DNA of 64,000 nucleotides from Mycobacterium sp. GA-0227b (GCF_001499855.1 NZ_LQIK01000012.1:310001-374000); one strand, 5' to 3'. Positions 27,101 through 38,554 are shown, numbered from the stretch's first letter. Made by a program: numbers and translations. Notes: generated from the sequence alone by a model not told the origin.

Positions 27101-27845
27101 CGAGGGCAGTGAGGAACGCCGAATCACGTTCGCCGACACCCAGGCCCGGCCGGTCCCGGTGATCACCAGCCCGGAGTGGTCGGGCAGTGAGACCGGCGGG
27201 CGCCGGTACGCGCCGTTCACCGTCAACATCGAAGAACTCAAACCGTTCCACACGCTGACCGGCCGGATGCACTTCTACCTCGACCACGACTGGTTGGAGG
27301 AACTCGGCGAGCAGTTGCCGACCTACCGTCCGCCGCTGGACATGTCGCGGCTGTTCGGCGAGTCGGCGGTGGGTGAGCATGACGGGGTGGCGTTGACGGT
27401 CCGCTATCTGACACCGCACTCGAAGTGGTCGATTCACTCCGAGTACCAGGACAACCTGTTCATGCTGTCGTTGTCGCGCGGCGGCCCGACGATGTGGATG
27501 AGCCCGGCCGACGCCGCGAAAATCTCGGTGCGCGACAACGACTGGGTCGAGGCGGTCAACCGCAACGGCGTGCTGGTGTGCCGGGCGATCGTGTCGCACC
27601 GGATGCCCGAGGGTGTGGTGTTCGTCTATCACGTGCAGGAACGCACCATCGACGTGCCGCTGAGCGAGACCACCGGTAAGCGCGGCGGCATCCACAATTC
27701 GCTGACCCGCCTGCTGATCAAGCCCAGCCACCTCGCCGGCGGATACGCCCAGATGGCCTTCGCGTTCAACTATCTCGGCCCGACCGGCAATCAGCGCGAC
27801 GAGGTGACGGTGGTGCGGCGCCGAAGCCAGGAGGTGGCGTACTGA
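24153..27845 (+). CDS. narG: Respiratory nitrate reductase alpha subunit
   Basis: A 1230-residue molybdopterin enzyme, full length for NarG. His60-x3-Cys64-x3-Cys68-x34-Cys103 gives the FS0 [4Fe-4S] site with its unusual histidine ligand. The molybdenum-cofactor region is seen in SNVPVTRTPDAHW and SVSPDYADNTKFADEWM. It reduces nitrate to nitrite on the cytoplasmic face, taking electrons through NarH and NarI from menaquinol. GTG 24153 follows GGAGG at 24140-24144 and overlaps the narK stop. The longer frame upstream is inside narK and is not used. The N-terminus lacks a Tat signal, as in other NarG. Confidence 0.95.
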   Translation: MTITPHIGGRVEELLERSGRFFTPGEASADGRTVHRRGGREGDIFYRDRWSHDKVVRSTHGVNCTGSCSWKIYVKDGIITWETQETDYPSVGPDRPEYEPRGCPRGAAFSWYTYSPTRVRYPYARGELVQMYREAKARLSDPVFAWADIQADPERRQRYQRARGKGGLVRVSWAEATEMIAAAHVHTIKQYGPDRVAGFSPIPAMSMVSFAAGSRFIELLGGVMTSFYDWYADLPVASPQVFGDQTDVPESGDWWDASYLMMWGSNVPVTRTPDAHWMTEVRYRGTKVVSVSPDYADNTKFADEWMPCAAGTDGALAMAMGHVVLSEFFVQQRVPFFVDYVRKFTDLPFLVKLEERDGTLVPGKNLTAADLGGEPAAQENAAFKPVLLDGATDSVAVPQGSLGFRFGDDGITKWNLELGDLVPALTVLRAEGDEAAEVSLPRFDTFDGRGETLTRGVPVRRVGEHLVCTVFDLMLAQYGVARPGLPGDWPTGYDDPSRPYTPAWQEQITGVAAAQAIRIAKEFARNAEESNGRSMIIMGAGICQWFHGDATYRAVLALVLLTGAMGRNGGGWAHYVGQEKCRPVTGWSALAMGTDWSRPPRQVPGTSYWYVHTDQWRYDGYRADALSSPLGRGRFRDRHTMDVLASSAAMGWSPFYPQFDRSSLDVADDAHAAGQDVATYVTEQLAEGRLKLAVTDPDNPVNWPRVLSVWRANLLGSSSKGNEYFLRHLLGTDSNLQAEPTPESVRPNDIAWTPDIPEGKLDMLMSIDFRMTSTTLLSDVVLPAATWYEKHDLSSTDMHPYVHAFTPAVDPPWETHSDFEAFGAIARVFSGLAAKHLGVRSDVVIGALQHDTAGAMAYRGGTESDWRTTGETPVPGKTMGPLAVVERDYPAVAEKWATLGPLVERLGLTTKGVTVHPDEEVEQLAARFGVMNSGRAEGRPAINTAERMAEAILTLSGTTNGRLAVQGFRELERRTGRRLVHLAEGSEERRITFADTQARPVPVITSPEWSGSETGGRRYAPFTVNIEELKPFHTLTGRMHFYLDHDWLEELGEQLPTYRPPLDMSRLFGESAVGEHDGVALTVRYLTPHSKWSIHSEYQDNLFMLSLSRGGPTMWMSPADAAKISVRDNDWVEAVNRNGVLVCRAIVSHRMPEGVVFVYHVQERTIDVPLSETTGKRGGIHNSLTRLLIKPSHLAGGYAQMAFAFNYLGPTGNQRDEVTVVRRRSQEVAY

Positions 27846-27888
27846 TGCGCCGAGCGAAGAATGAGCGAGGCAGACAGCGAGGCAGGAA

Positions 27889-29556
27889 ATGAAAGTCATG
27901 GCGCAGATGGCGATGGTGATGAACCTCGACAAATGCATCGGCTGCCACACCTGCTCGGTGACGTGCAAACAGGCCTGGACCAACCGGCCCGGCACCGAGT
28001 ACGTCTGGTTCAACAACGTCGAAACCCGCCCCGGCCAAGGATATCCACGCACTTACGAAGATCAGGAGCGCTGGCGTGGCGGATGGATACGCGACGGCAA
28101 GGGCCGGCTGCGGCTGCGCGACGGCGGCCGGCTCAGCAAGCTGCTGCGGATCTTCGCCAACCCGAAGATGCCCAGCATCAGCGACTACTACGAGCCGTGG
28201 ACCTATGACTACGAGAACCTGACCAAGGCGCCGCTGGGCGAACACATGCCGGTGGCGCCACCACGCAGCCTGATCAGCGGCGAACCGATGAAGGTCGAGT
28301 GGTCGGCGAACTGGGACGACGACCTCGGCGGTTCACCGGAGATCGTGTCCGGAGATCCGGTGCTGAAACAGGTGAGCGAGCAGGTCCGCCTCGAACTCGA
28401 GCAGACGTTCATGTTCTACCTGCCGCGCATCTGCGAGCACTGCCTGAACCCGTCGTGCGTCGCGTCGTGTCCGTCGGGTGCGCTCTATAAGCGCTCCGAG
28501 GACGGCATCGTGCTGGTCGATCAGGACCGCTGCCGCGGCTGGCGGATGTGTGTGTCGGGATGCCCTTACAAGAAGGTGTATTTCAACCACAAGACCGGCA
28601 AGGCCGAGAAGTGTACGTTCTGCTATCCGCGCATCGAGGTCGGACTGCCGACGGTGTGTTCGGAGACCTGTGTGGGCCGGTTGCGGTACCTGGGTCTGGT
28701 TTTCTACGACGTCGACCGCGTGCTCGAGGCGGCGTCGGTGGAGAGCGATGCCGACCTCTACGAGGCGCAGAAGTCGATCATCCTGAACCCGCACGACCCC
28801 GAGGTGATCGCCGGGGCCCACGCCGAGGGCATCTCCGAGGAGTGGATCGAGGCCGCGCAGCGCTCACCGGTGTACGCACTGATCCACCGCTACCAGGTGG
28901 CGCTGCCGCTGCATCCGGAGTACCGGACCATGCCGATGGTCTGGTACATCCCGCCGCTGTCGCCGGTGGTCGACGCCGTCGCCCGCGACGGCCACGACGG
29001 CGAGGAGTTGGGCAATCTGTTCGGCGCGCTGGAGGCGCTGCGCATTCCGATCGAATACCTCGCCGGGCTGTTCACCGCCGGCGACACCGCTGTGGTGCAG
29101 GGCGTGCTGCGCCGGCTGGCCGCGATGCGGTCCTACATGCGTGACATCAGCCTGGGTCGGGAGACCCAGCCGCACATCCCGCAGGCGGTCGAAATGACAG
29201 AAGAGCAGATCTACGAGATGTACCGTCTGCTCGCGTTGGCGAAATACGAAGAGCGCTACGTCATTCCGACCGCGTACGTCGCCGACGCGCACGCCTTGGA
29301 GGCGCAGGCGCTCGAGGAACCCGGCTGCTCGCTGTCGTTCGAGGGCGGGCCGGGTATGTACGATTCGGGGCCGTTCGGAGAGGCCAGCGGCGGCCCGGTG
29401 CCGGTGGCGGTGGAGAGCTTCCACGCGCTGCACCACCGGCAGACCAGTGAGGGAATTGCGGTCACCGAGTCGCGCCCGTCGCGGGTGAACCTGCTCAACT
29501 GGGACGGCCGCGGCGAGCCCAGCGGAATCTTCCCCGACCGCAGGCCGGAGCAATGA
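27889..29556 (+). CDS. narH: Respiratory nitrate reductase beta subunit
   Basis: A 555-residue iron-sulphur protein. Cluster ligands are visible at Cys16, 19, 22 and 26 (CIGCHTCSVTC), in CEHCLNPSCVASCPSGAL, and in CRGWRMCVSGCPYKK, where tryptophan replaces a cysteine, giving the known [3Fe-4S] cluster of NarH. It passes electrons from NarI haem to NarG. ATG 27889 follows AGGCAGGAA; a second in-frame ATG is at 27901. It is separated from narG by 43 bases and its stop overlaps narJ by 4 bases. Confidence 0.95.
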   Translation: MKVMAQMAMVMNLDKCIGCHTCSVTCKQAWTNRPGTEYVWFNNVETRPGQGYPRTYEDQERWRGGWIRDGKGRLRLRDGGRLSKLLRIFANPKMPSISDYYEPWTYDYENLTKAPLGEHMPVAPPRSLISGEPMKVEWSANWDDDLGGSPEIVSGDPVLKQVSEQVRLELEQTFMFYLPRICEHCLNPSCVASCPSGALYKRSEDGIVLVDQDRCRGWRMCVSGCPYKKVYFNHKTGKAEKCTFCYPRIEVGLPTVCSETCVGRLRYLGLVFYDVDRVLEAASVESDADLYEAQKSIILNPHDPEVIAGAHAEGISEEWIEAAQRSPVYALIHRYQVALPLHPEYRTMPMVWYIPPLSPVVDAVARDGHDGEELGNLFGALEALRIPIEYLAGLFTAGDTAVVQGVLRRLAAMRSYMRDISLGRETQPHIPQAVEMTEEQIYEMYRLLALAKYEERYVIPTAYVADAHALEAQALEEPGCSLSFEGGPGMYDSGPFGEASGGPVPVAVESFHALHHRQTSEGIAVTESRPSRVNLLNWDGRGEPSGIFPDRRPEQ

Positions 29557-30206
29557 AACTCCGTAGAAGTCAACGAGAGTCGACGCTCGAGCATCGACTC
29601 GTGTGGCAGGCCGCCGCCCTGCTGTTGGCCTACCCCGACGATCAGCATGCCGAGCGGTTGACCACCGTCGGAGAGCTGCTGGCACACCTGTCGGGCAGGC
29701 CCGCCCAGCTCCTCGGTGACACCGTCGCCGCGGTGCGGGCGATCGAGCCGATGCAGGCGCAGATCGACTATGTCAACACCTTCGACATGCGGCGCCGCGC
29801 CACGATGTACCTGACCTACTGGACCGCCGGCGACACCCGCAACCGCGGCAACCACATGCTGGCGTTCACTCGCGCCTATCGGGAAGCCGGAGTCGACCCG
29901 CCGCAGCGCGAGGCCCCCGACTATCTCCCGGTGGTGCTCGAGTTCGCCGCGACCGTCGACCCGGCGGCGGGCCGACGGCTCCTCATCGAGCACCGGGTGC
30001 CGATCGACCTGCTTCGCGACGCGTTGGAACAGTGGTGCTCGCCCTACCTGCACGCGGTCAGCGCCGTCTGCGAGACGCTTCCGCTGCGAACCGACTCAGA
30101 AACCCAGCGGGCGCAGCGGCTGGCCGCCGCGGGTCCGCCGACCGAATCCGTTGGGCTGCAACCGTTCACCCTGACGGTGCCGCCCCGACGCGTCCAAGGA
30201 GTTTGA
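29553..30206 (+). CDS. narJ: Nitrate reductase assembly chaperone
   Basis: A 217-residue all-helical protein of the NarJ/TorD chaperone family. The segment DYVNTFDMRRRATMYLTYWTAGDTRNRG and the following DYLPVVLEFAA are the family core. It is needed to insert the molybdenum cofactor into NarG before the complex docks on NarI; it is not part of the final enzyme. ATG 29553 overlaps the narH stop, and narI begins 1 base after its stop, so translation is coupled. Confidence 0.9.
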   Translation: MKLRRSQRESTLEHRLVWQAAALLLAYPDDQHAERLTTVGELLAHLSGRPAQLLGDTVAAVRAIEPMQAQIDYVNTFDMRRRATMYLTYWTAGDTRNRGNHMLAFTRAYREAGVDPPQREAPDYLPVVLEFAATVDPAAGRRLLIEHRVPIDLLRDALEQWCSPYLHAVSAVCETLPLRTDSETQRAQRLAAAGPPTESVGLQPFTLTVPPRRVQGV

Positions 30207-30207
30207 C

Positions 30208-30939
30208 ATGTCGGGTTGGGAGATCTTCTGGGACGTCGTGCCGTACGTGACGTTGGCGATCGTCGCGGTGGGCATCTGGTGGCGATACCGCTACGACAAG
30301 TTCGGCTGGACCACCCGCTCGTCGCAGCTGTACGAATCTCGGTTGCTGCGCATCGGCAGCCCGATGTTCCACTTCGGCATCCTGGTGGTGATCGTCGGGC
30401 ACATCATCGGGTTGGTGATCCCTGAATCATGGACCGACGCAATCGGGCTCAGCGATCACGCCTACCACCTGCAGGCGATGGTCCTCGGCGCCATCGCCGG
30501 AGTCACCACGCTGACGGGGATCGCGTTGCTGGTTTTCCGCCGCCGCACCACGGGCCCCGTCTTCTTGGCCACCACCGGCAACGACAAGGTCATGTATCTG
30601 GTGCTGGTGATGGCGATAATCGCCGGTCTGGCGTGCACCCTGATCGGTGCGACACCCGTCGGCGCCGAACACGACTACCGCCAGACCGTGTCGCCGTGGT
30701 TCCGGTCCATCTGGATCCTGCAGCCGCGCGGCGACCTGATGGCGCAGGCGCCGCTGTGGTTCCACATCCACGTGATGATCGCGCTGGTGCTGTTCTGCCT
30801 GTGGCCGTTCACCCGGCTGGTGCATGTGTTCAGTGCACCGATCGGTTACCTGTTCCGGCCGTACATCGTTTACCGCAGCCGCGATGTCGTCGACAGCGGT
30901 GAGCTCGTCGGTTCGCGCCCGCACCGCCGCGGCTGGTGA
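30208..30939 (+). CDS. narI: Respiratory nitrate reductase gamma subunit
   Basis: A 243-residue membrane protein with five hydrophobic helices. Haem b ligands are expected in SPMFHFGILVVIVGHIIG and in FHIHVMIALVLFCLWPFTRLVH. It oxidises menaquinol and feeds electrons to NarH. AAGGAG precedes the ATG. It is the last gene of the operon and meets the convergent Fe-S regulator gene with only one base between the two stop codons. Confidence 0.95.
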   Translation: MSGWEIFWDVVPYVTLAIVAVGIWWRYRYDKFGWTTRSSQLYESRLLRIGSPMFHFGILVVIVGHIIGLVIPESWTDAIGLSDHAYHLQAMVLGAIAGVTTLTGIALLVFRRRTTGPVFLATTGNDKVMYLVLVMAIIAGLACTLIGATPVGAEHDYRQTVSPWFRSIWILQPRGDLMAQAPLWFHIHVMIALVLFCLWPFTRLVHVFSAPIGYLFRPYIVYRSRDVVDSGELVGSRPHRRGW

Positions 30940-30940
30940 C

Positions 30941-31627
30941 TCAGGCGTTCTCTGCGCGCTGATCGGACGCGCCGCGCACCAGCACACAGCACCTACCCTG
31001 GCGAGGGCTCAGTTCCGCGCGCGCCCCGGGACTCGAACTGCCCTCGATGACGCCCTCGACCAGCTGAAGGTTCAATCCGCACACGACCTCCAGGTGGTCC
31101 TTCGCAACGGAGTGGAACGGACAGTTGCGCAACGTGATAGAGCCGTCGGCGTCCGCCTGGGGTAGGTAGCCACAGTCGCGCAGCGCTTCCATCACGTCGC
31201 CGTCGGCATCAACGGCGGCCCGTCGCCCGGTGTCGCGGGCGGCGATCGTCAACGCCGACCGGACCGTCCCGCCGGTGTCCTGTTCGATCGAGGAGACGAG
31301 CAACCGCGCGAGCAACAGATAGTCGCGCGGCGGCACGCTGACGACGATCTCGTCCGCTGTGCGGGTGTAGAGCTTGGCGGGACGCCCGGCGCCGGGTCCG
31401 CCGCGACCGGCCGGCCGCTGGTAGCTGACGGCCAGCAGGCCGGCGTCGGCGAGCTTGTCCAAGTGGTAGGCGGCCAAGGTGCGGCCGATTCCCACCGCGG
31501 CGGCGGCCGCGTCGCGCGACACCGGCGCGCCGCGCTCCACGACATAGTCGTGCAACCGGCGGCGCAGAGGATCATCCAGGCTGTTCAGCGCCGTCAACGA
31601 GGCGGAGTCCGCGAACCGGCGGGCCAT
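30941..31627 (-). CDS. SufR-like winged-helix regulator with Fe-S cysteine motif
   Basis: A 228-residue DNA-binding protein. The N-terminal winged helix (DDPLRRRLHDYVVERGAPVSRDAAAAAVGIGRTLAAYHLDKLADAGLL) is ArsR/DeoR-like. The C-terminal half has NCPFHSVAKDH...VVCGLNLQLVEGVIEG...GRCCVLV, the spaced cysteines of the SufR family, which bind an Fe-S cluster and sense iron-sulphur status, oxygen or NO. Setting is telling: it ends against narI and is divergent from a DoxX gene. ATG 31627 is preferred to the TTG at 31633 because TAGAAT sits 6 bases before it, suggesting a leaderless message. Target genes are inferred. Confidence 0.75.
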   Translation of the reverse strand: MARRFADSASLTALNSLDDPLRRRLHDYVVERGAPVSRDAAAAAVGIGRTLAAYHLDKLADAGLLAVSYQRPAGRGGPGAGRPAKLYTRTADEIVVSVPPRDYLLLARLLVSSIEQDTGGTVRSALTIAARDTGRRAAVDADGDVMEALRDCGYLPQADADGSITLRNCPFHSVAKDHLEVVCGLNLQLVEGVIEGSSSPGARAELSPRQGRCCVLVRGASDQRAENA

Positions 31628-31633
31628 CTGCAA

Positions 31634-31706
31634 ATTCTAACACTAATAACTATTGACAAATCTATGCCGCGGGTGTGGTCTAAAAGACATAAGTTGATGT
31701 TTTAGA
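31634..31706. promoter_or_regulatory. Divergent AT-rich promoter/operator region
   Basis: An AT-rich stretch between the SufR-like and DoxX genes. It holds TAGAAT for the minus-strand gene (31634-31639), a TTGACA (31653-31658) for the + strand, and an inverted repeat TCTAAAA/TTTTAGA (31679-31706, 14-base centre) just before the DoxX ribosome site. The last is a candidate operator for the adjacent regulator. Confidence 0.55.
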
Positions 31707-31718
31707 AAGGGGTTCCCC

Positions 31719-32177
31719 ATGACCACCTCGAACGTCCAGCCCGCGCCGGACCACGCGCCGACGGGTCCGCTGCAACGCGCCCGCACCGATCCCGCCTACG
31801 CGGCCTATCTGCTGTTGCGGATCGGATTCACCGCGCTGCCGATCCTGATGGGCTTGGACAAATTCACCAATCTGCTGACCGACTGGGAGGGCTACCTCGC
31901 GCCGTGGATCGTCGACCTCAGTCCTCTGACCGCGCACCAGACGATGCTGCTCGTCGGGGTGATCGAGATCGTGGCCGGCGTTGCGGTGGCGGTGAAACCT
32001 CGATACGCCGCCTACGTCGTCGCGCTCTGGCTCGCGGGGATCATCGTCAACCTGGTGAGCTACCCCGGGTTCTATGACGTCGCGCTGCGGGACTTCGGCC
32101 TGCTGGTGGGCGCGTTGGCCCTCGGGTGGCTGGCATCGGTGTACGACACGCCGCTGCACCGCCGCACCACACCGTGA
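31719..32177 (+). CDS. DoxX family membrane protein
   Basis: A 152-residue protein with four hydrophobic helices: YLLLRIGFTALPILMGLDKF, MLLVGVIEIVAGVAVAV, YVVALWLAGIIVNLV and LLVGALALGWLASVY. This is the DoxX/DoxD fold, found in membrane complexes linked to redox and thiol stress in mycobacteria. GAAAGGGG lies upstream of the ATG. It is divergent from the SufR-like gene and likely controlled by it. Confidence 0.8.
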   Translation: MTTSNVQPAPDHAPTGPLQRARTDPAYAAYLLLRIGFTALPILMGLDKFTNLLTDWEGYLAPWIVDLSPLTAHQTMLLVGVIEIVAGVAVAVKPRYAAYVVALWLAGIIVNLVSYPGFYDVALRDFGLLVGALALGWLASVYDTPLHRRTTP

Positions 32178-32182
32178 TGGTC

Positions 32183-32219
32183 AAGTAGGGACCGGCAAAG
32201 TAGGGACCTAAGCCCCTAC
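32183..32219 (+). promoter_or_regulatory. DosR binding region upstream of the wax ester synthase
   Basis: GTAGGGACCTAAGCCCCTAC at 32200-32219 is a near-palindrome close to the DosR consensus TTSGGGACTWWAGTCCCSAA. A second half-site, AAGTAGGGAC, lies at 32183-32192, exactly 15 bases before the matching bases of the first (32198-32207). The pair ends 32 bases before the start codon, the normal place for DosR activation. Confidence 0.75.
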
Positions 32220-32251
32220 TGCCGCGACCACCGGCGGCAGACAGTGGACGT

Positions 32252-33661
32252 ATGGAGCAGCTCACCACCCTGGACGCGGGATTCCTGCAAGCCGAGGACT
32301 CCGACCCCCATGTGAGCCTCGCGATCGGCGCCATCGCCGTCCTCGCCGGACCGATGCCCGACTTCGACTCGCTCGCAACCGGTCTGGCCGAGCGGCTGAT
32401 GGCGGTACCGCGGTTCAGGCAGACCCTGCGCATGCGTCCGCTCGATCTCGGTGCCCCGGAGTGGATTGAGGGCGCCGAGGTCGACATCTCCCATCACATC
32501 CGTCGGGCGGCGTTGCCGCGGCCGGGCGACGATGCGGCGTTGTTCCGTTGGGCCGCCGAGGTGATGGAGCGACGACTGGACCGCGACCGGCCGCTGTGGG
32601 AGTGCTGGATCGTCGACGGCCTGGCCTACAACCGGTGGGCGATGCTGATGAAGATCCACCACTGCATCGCCGACGGGGTGGCGGCGACGCATCTGCTCAC
32701 CGGGCTCTGTGACGACCACGGCGGCGAGACGTTCGCGACGGCGATCCGCGCTGCGCACGCGCCGGCGCCGGGCGGCCTGCGGCTACCGGCGCTGTCGTTG
32801 AACCCGTTCGACTGGGTGGCCTCGGCGTGGCGGACGTCTCGAGGGGTGACGTCCGCCGCCGGCCAGGCGTTGCAGGGGGCGGTCGAAATCGCGGGTGGAC
32901 TGCTGCGGCCCGCCGCTTCGTCGTCGCTGACCGGGCCGGTGACGAACATGCGCCGCTACGCCTCGGTCGAGGTGTCGCTGGGCGACGTGTCGCGGATCTG
33001 CGAACGCTTCGATGTCACGGTCAACGACGTTGCGCTGGCGGCGATCACCGACAGCTTCCGCACGATGCTGATGCGTCGCGGCGAGCAGCCCCGGAGCACG
33101 TCACTGCGCACGCTGGTGCCGGTGTCGGTGCGGTCCACCGACGCGGCCGACAAGCCCGACAACCGCGTCTCGGTGATGCTGCCCTACCTCCCGGTGGACA
33201 AGGCCGACCCGATCCAGCAGCTGCAGACCGTGCGCGCTCGACTGACCAAAACCAAGGCGAGCGGACAACGCGAGGCGGGCAGCATCTTCGTCGCCGCGGC
33301 GAACGCGATCCCGTATGCGCTCACGGCGTGGGCGGTTCGGACGCTGACCCGGCTCCCCCAGCGCGGGGTCGTCACGTTGGCGACGAATGTCCCGGGACCC
33401 CGCAAACGGTTGCGGCTCATGGGCCGAGAGGTCATCCGGTTGCTGCCCATCCCGCCGCTGGCGCTTCAATTGCGGACCGGCATCGCGATGCTGAGCTACG
33501 CTGACCACCTCGCGTTCGGCATCATCGGCGACTACGACGCCGCACCCGACGTCAACGAACTCGCCGACGGCATCGAGCGGGCGGTGAGCCGACTGGCCTG
33601 CCTGAGCGGCCATTGGCGCGCCACCCCGGTCGGCACCCTGGCGCTGGTGCAAGGAGGATGA
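32252..33661 (+). CDS. Wax ester synthase/diacylglycerol acyltransferase
   Basis: A 469-residue WS/DGAT enzyme. The acyltransferase motif HHxxxDG is seen in KIHHCIADGVAA (about residue 135), and the second family block is in NVPGPRKRLRLMG. It joins acyl-CoA to diacylglycerol to make storage triacylglycerol at the membrane. DosR-type boxes upstream and the following gene order (FMN-binding protein, Acg-type nitroreductase, dosR, dosS) match the tgs1 region Rv3129-Rv3133c of M. tuberculosis, so this is probably the Tgs1 counterpart; the strict orthology is inferred. Its stop region carries the ribosome site of the next gene. Confidence 0.88.
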   Translation: MEQLTTLDAGFLQAEDSDPHVSLAIGAIAVLAGPMPDFDSLATGLAERLMAVPRFRQTLRMRPLDLGAPEWIEGAEVDISHHIRRAALPRPGDDAALFRWAAEVMERRLDRDRPLWECWIVDGLAYNRWAMLMKIHHCIADGVAATHLLTGLCDDHGGETFATAIRAAHAPAPGGLRLPALSLNPFDWVASAWRTSRGVTSAAGQALQGAVEIAGGLLRPAASSSLTGPVTNMRRYASVEVSLGDVSRICERFDVTVNDVALAAITDSFRTMLMRRGEQPRSTSLRTLVPVSVRSTDAADKPDNRVSVMLPYLPVDKADPIQQLQTVRARLTKTKASGQREAGSIFVAAANAIPYALTAWAVRTLTRLPQRGVVTLATNVPGPRKRLRLMGREVIRLLPIPPLALQLRTGIAMLSYADHLAFGIIGDYDAAPDVNELADGIERAVSRLACLSGHWRATPVGTLALVQGG

Positions 33662-33666
33662 TCGCG

Positions 33667-34119
33667 GTGACCACGGGACATGAGCTGGAGGCACTCAACC
33701 GCAGGCAGTGTCTGGATCTGCTGCAAGGAGTCCGGGTGGGGCGGCTCGTCTTCACCGAGGACGCGTTGCCCGCGGTGCAGCCGGTGAACTTCCGACTGTG
33801 GCGTGACGACGTCGTGATCCGGGTCGCCGGCGGCCCGAAACTGGCCGCCGCCACCAACAATCAGGTCGTGGCGTTCCAGGCTGACGAACTCGATGCGGAC
33901 CTGCGCACCGGTTGGAGTGTCACCGTCGTCGGGCACGCCGAGCCCATCACCGATGTCGAGGAGCTCGTCGAACTGTCCGGAACTTTTCTTCAGCCGTGGG
34001 TGGACGGACGTCGGGATCACTTCGTGCGGATCCGTACCGAGAAGATGACCGGACGTCGCTTCCGGGAACGCGGCGTGCCGCAGTATCGCGGAAGGGACGA
34101 AAATGTCGTCTCGTCCTGA
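33667..34119 (+). CDS. Pyridoxamine 5'-phosphate oxidase-like FMN/F420-binding protein
   Basis: A 150-residue split-barrel protein: LLQGVRVGRLVFTEDALPAVQPVNFRLW and the strand SVTVVGHAEPITD are typical of the PNPOx-like family that binds FMN or F420. It resembles, by size and place beside the wax ester synthase, Rv3129 of the M. tuberculosis DosR region. ATG 33658 overlaps the previous stop, but AAGGAGG ends at 33657, directly against it; GTG 33667, 9 bases on, is preferred. It overlaps the start of the nitroreductase gene by 17 bases. Substrate unknown. Confidence 0.75.
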   Translation: MTTGHELEALNRRQCLDLLQGVRVGRLVFTEDALPAVQPVNFRLWRDDVVIRVAGGPKLAAATNNQVVAFQADELDADLRTGWSVTVVGHAEPITDVEELVELSGTFLQPWVDGRRDHFVRIRTEKMTGRRFRERGVPQYRGRDENVVSS

Positions 34120-35090
34120 CACCACGACGGTCGACATCGAACTGATCGCCAACGCCGTCGAGTTGGCTTGCCGCGCACCGTCGTTGCACAACAGCCAACC
34201 GTGGCGGTGGGTGGTCGGCAATACGACGATCGAACTGCACGCCGACCGCAGTCGGGTGATCCGCTCGGCAGACAGCTCGGGGCGCGAGGCCCTCATCGGC
34301 TGCGGCGCGGCCCTCGACCACTTCCGCGTCGCGACGGCGGCGGCCGGCTGGAACACCACCGTCGAAACGTTTCCCGACCCGGACAGCATCGACCTCCTCG
34401 CGTCGGTGCGGATCAGTTCTCCGCGGGAAGTCACACCCGCGGTGCGTGAGCGCGCCGATGCAATTCCTGCGCCGGCGCACGGATCGGCTGCCGTTCCGGG
34501 CGCCCGGCGATCCGCTGGACCTGTTGTTACCGAACGCTTCCGACGAGAGGTTCTTCGTCGACGTCCTGGCCGCGCACACGCATTCCGAACTGGCCGAGGC
34601 TGCGCGGCTCACCGAGTCGCTGCGTTCCGCCGACGATCTCTACCATCGCGAACTTCAGTGGTGGACCGCGCCTTTCCGGCTGTCCGAAGGTGTTCCGCCG
34701 AGCGCCCTGGTGTCCGAATCGGAGCGGCGACGGGTGGGCGTCAACCGCAACTTCCGGCCCAGTGGTCATCTCGACCGCCGGTCTGTGACCGCGCACGACC
34801 AAGCGGAGATCCTGGTTCTGTCCACTCCGGCGGACACCCGCGAGGACGCCCTCAACTGCGGTCAGGCGTTGTCGAGATTGTTGCTGGACCTCACGATCGC
34901 CGGGCTGGCGACCTGCCCGATGACGCACCTCACCGAGGTCGAGGCCGGTCGCGACGCCGTCCGCCGGCTGACGGGCCGCAACGCGGTGCCGCAGGTGTTG
35001 ATTCGCGTCGGGAAAGCGCCCACCATCGAAGAAACGCCGGCACCGACACCGCGGCGGTCGGTACGGGAAGTCATGGAGACTCGCCGCTAA
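34103..35090 (+). pseudogene. Acg-type nitroreductase split by a frameshift
   Basis: The frame starting ATG 34103 reads a good nitroreductase N-terminus (ELACRAPSLHNSQPWRWVV, then SPREVTPAVRERADAI) up to about 34465. The homologous sequence then continues in the +1 frame (RRRTDRLPFRAPGDPLDLL to REVMETRR, ending 35090). The span is 988 bases, one more than a multiple of three, so a single inserted base near 34466-34480 explains the break. The paralogue at 37466-38443 shows the joined form (FPRRRTDRRLYN). Unrepaired, the first frame runs on with unrelated residues to 35197 and covers the dosR start. No homopolymer sits at the break. It is either a true recent pseudogene or a sequencing error. 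Family role: DosR-regulated, possibly FMN-sequestering. Confidence 0.75.
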
Positions 35091-35115
35091 CGGTGCTGAG
35101 TTGGGAGGGCTTCGC

Positions 35116-38443
<3,328 letters not shown>

Positions 38444-38511
38444 GGCGGTTCGTGCGCTTCCTGTGTGATTCGTTCTCGTACTCCACAATGGCTCGCGCCG
38501 ACAGCACCGGA

Positions 38512-38531
38512 CTAGGGACGAAGGTCCTCGA
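38512..38531 (-). promoter_or_regulatory. DosR box upstream of the intact Acg-type gene
   Basis: CTAGGGACGAAGGTCCTCGA keeps the GGGAC-N4-GTCCY core of the DosR consensus with 9 of 10 core bases. It lies between the Acg-type gene and ppx; it is assigned to the former, whose family is DosR-controlled. Confidence 0.65.
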
Positions 38532-38554
38532 TGTGAGGAAAATTGCGTCGGCGG

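Noticed and set aside
26358..28052. 564-codon minus-strand frame opposite narG-narH
   Set aside because: Antisense to two confident genes, low-complexity Arg/His/Gly content, no domain.
34440..34480. Programmed frameshift in the nitroreductase
   Set aside because: No slippery heptamer, no downstream structure seen and no such recoding known in the family; a simple one-base mutation or error is more likely.
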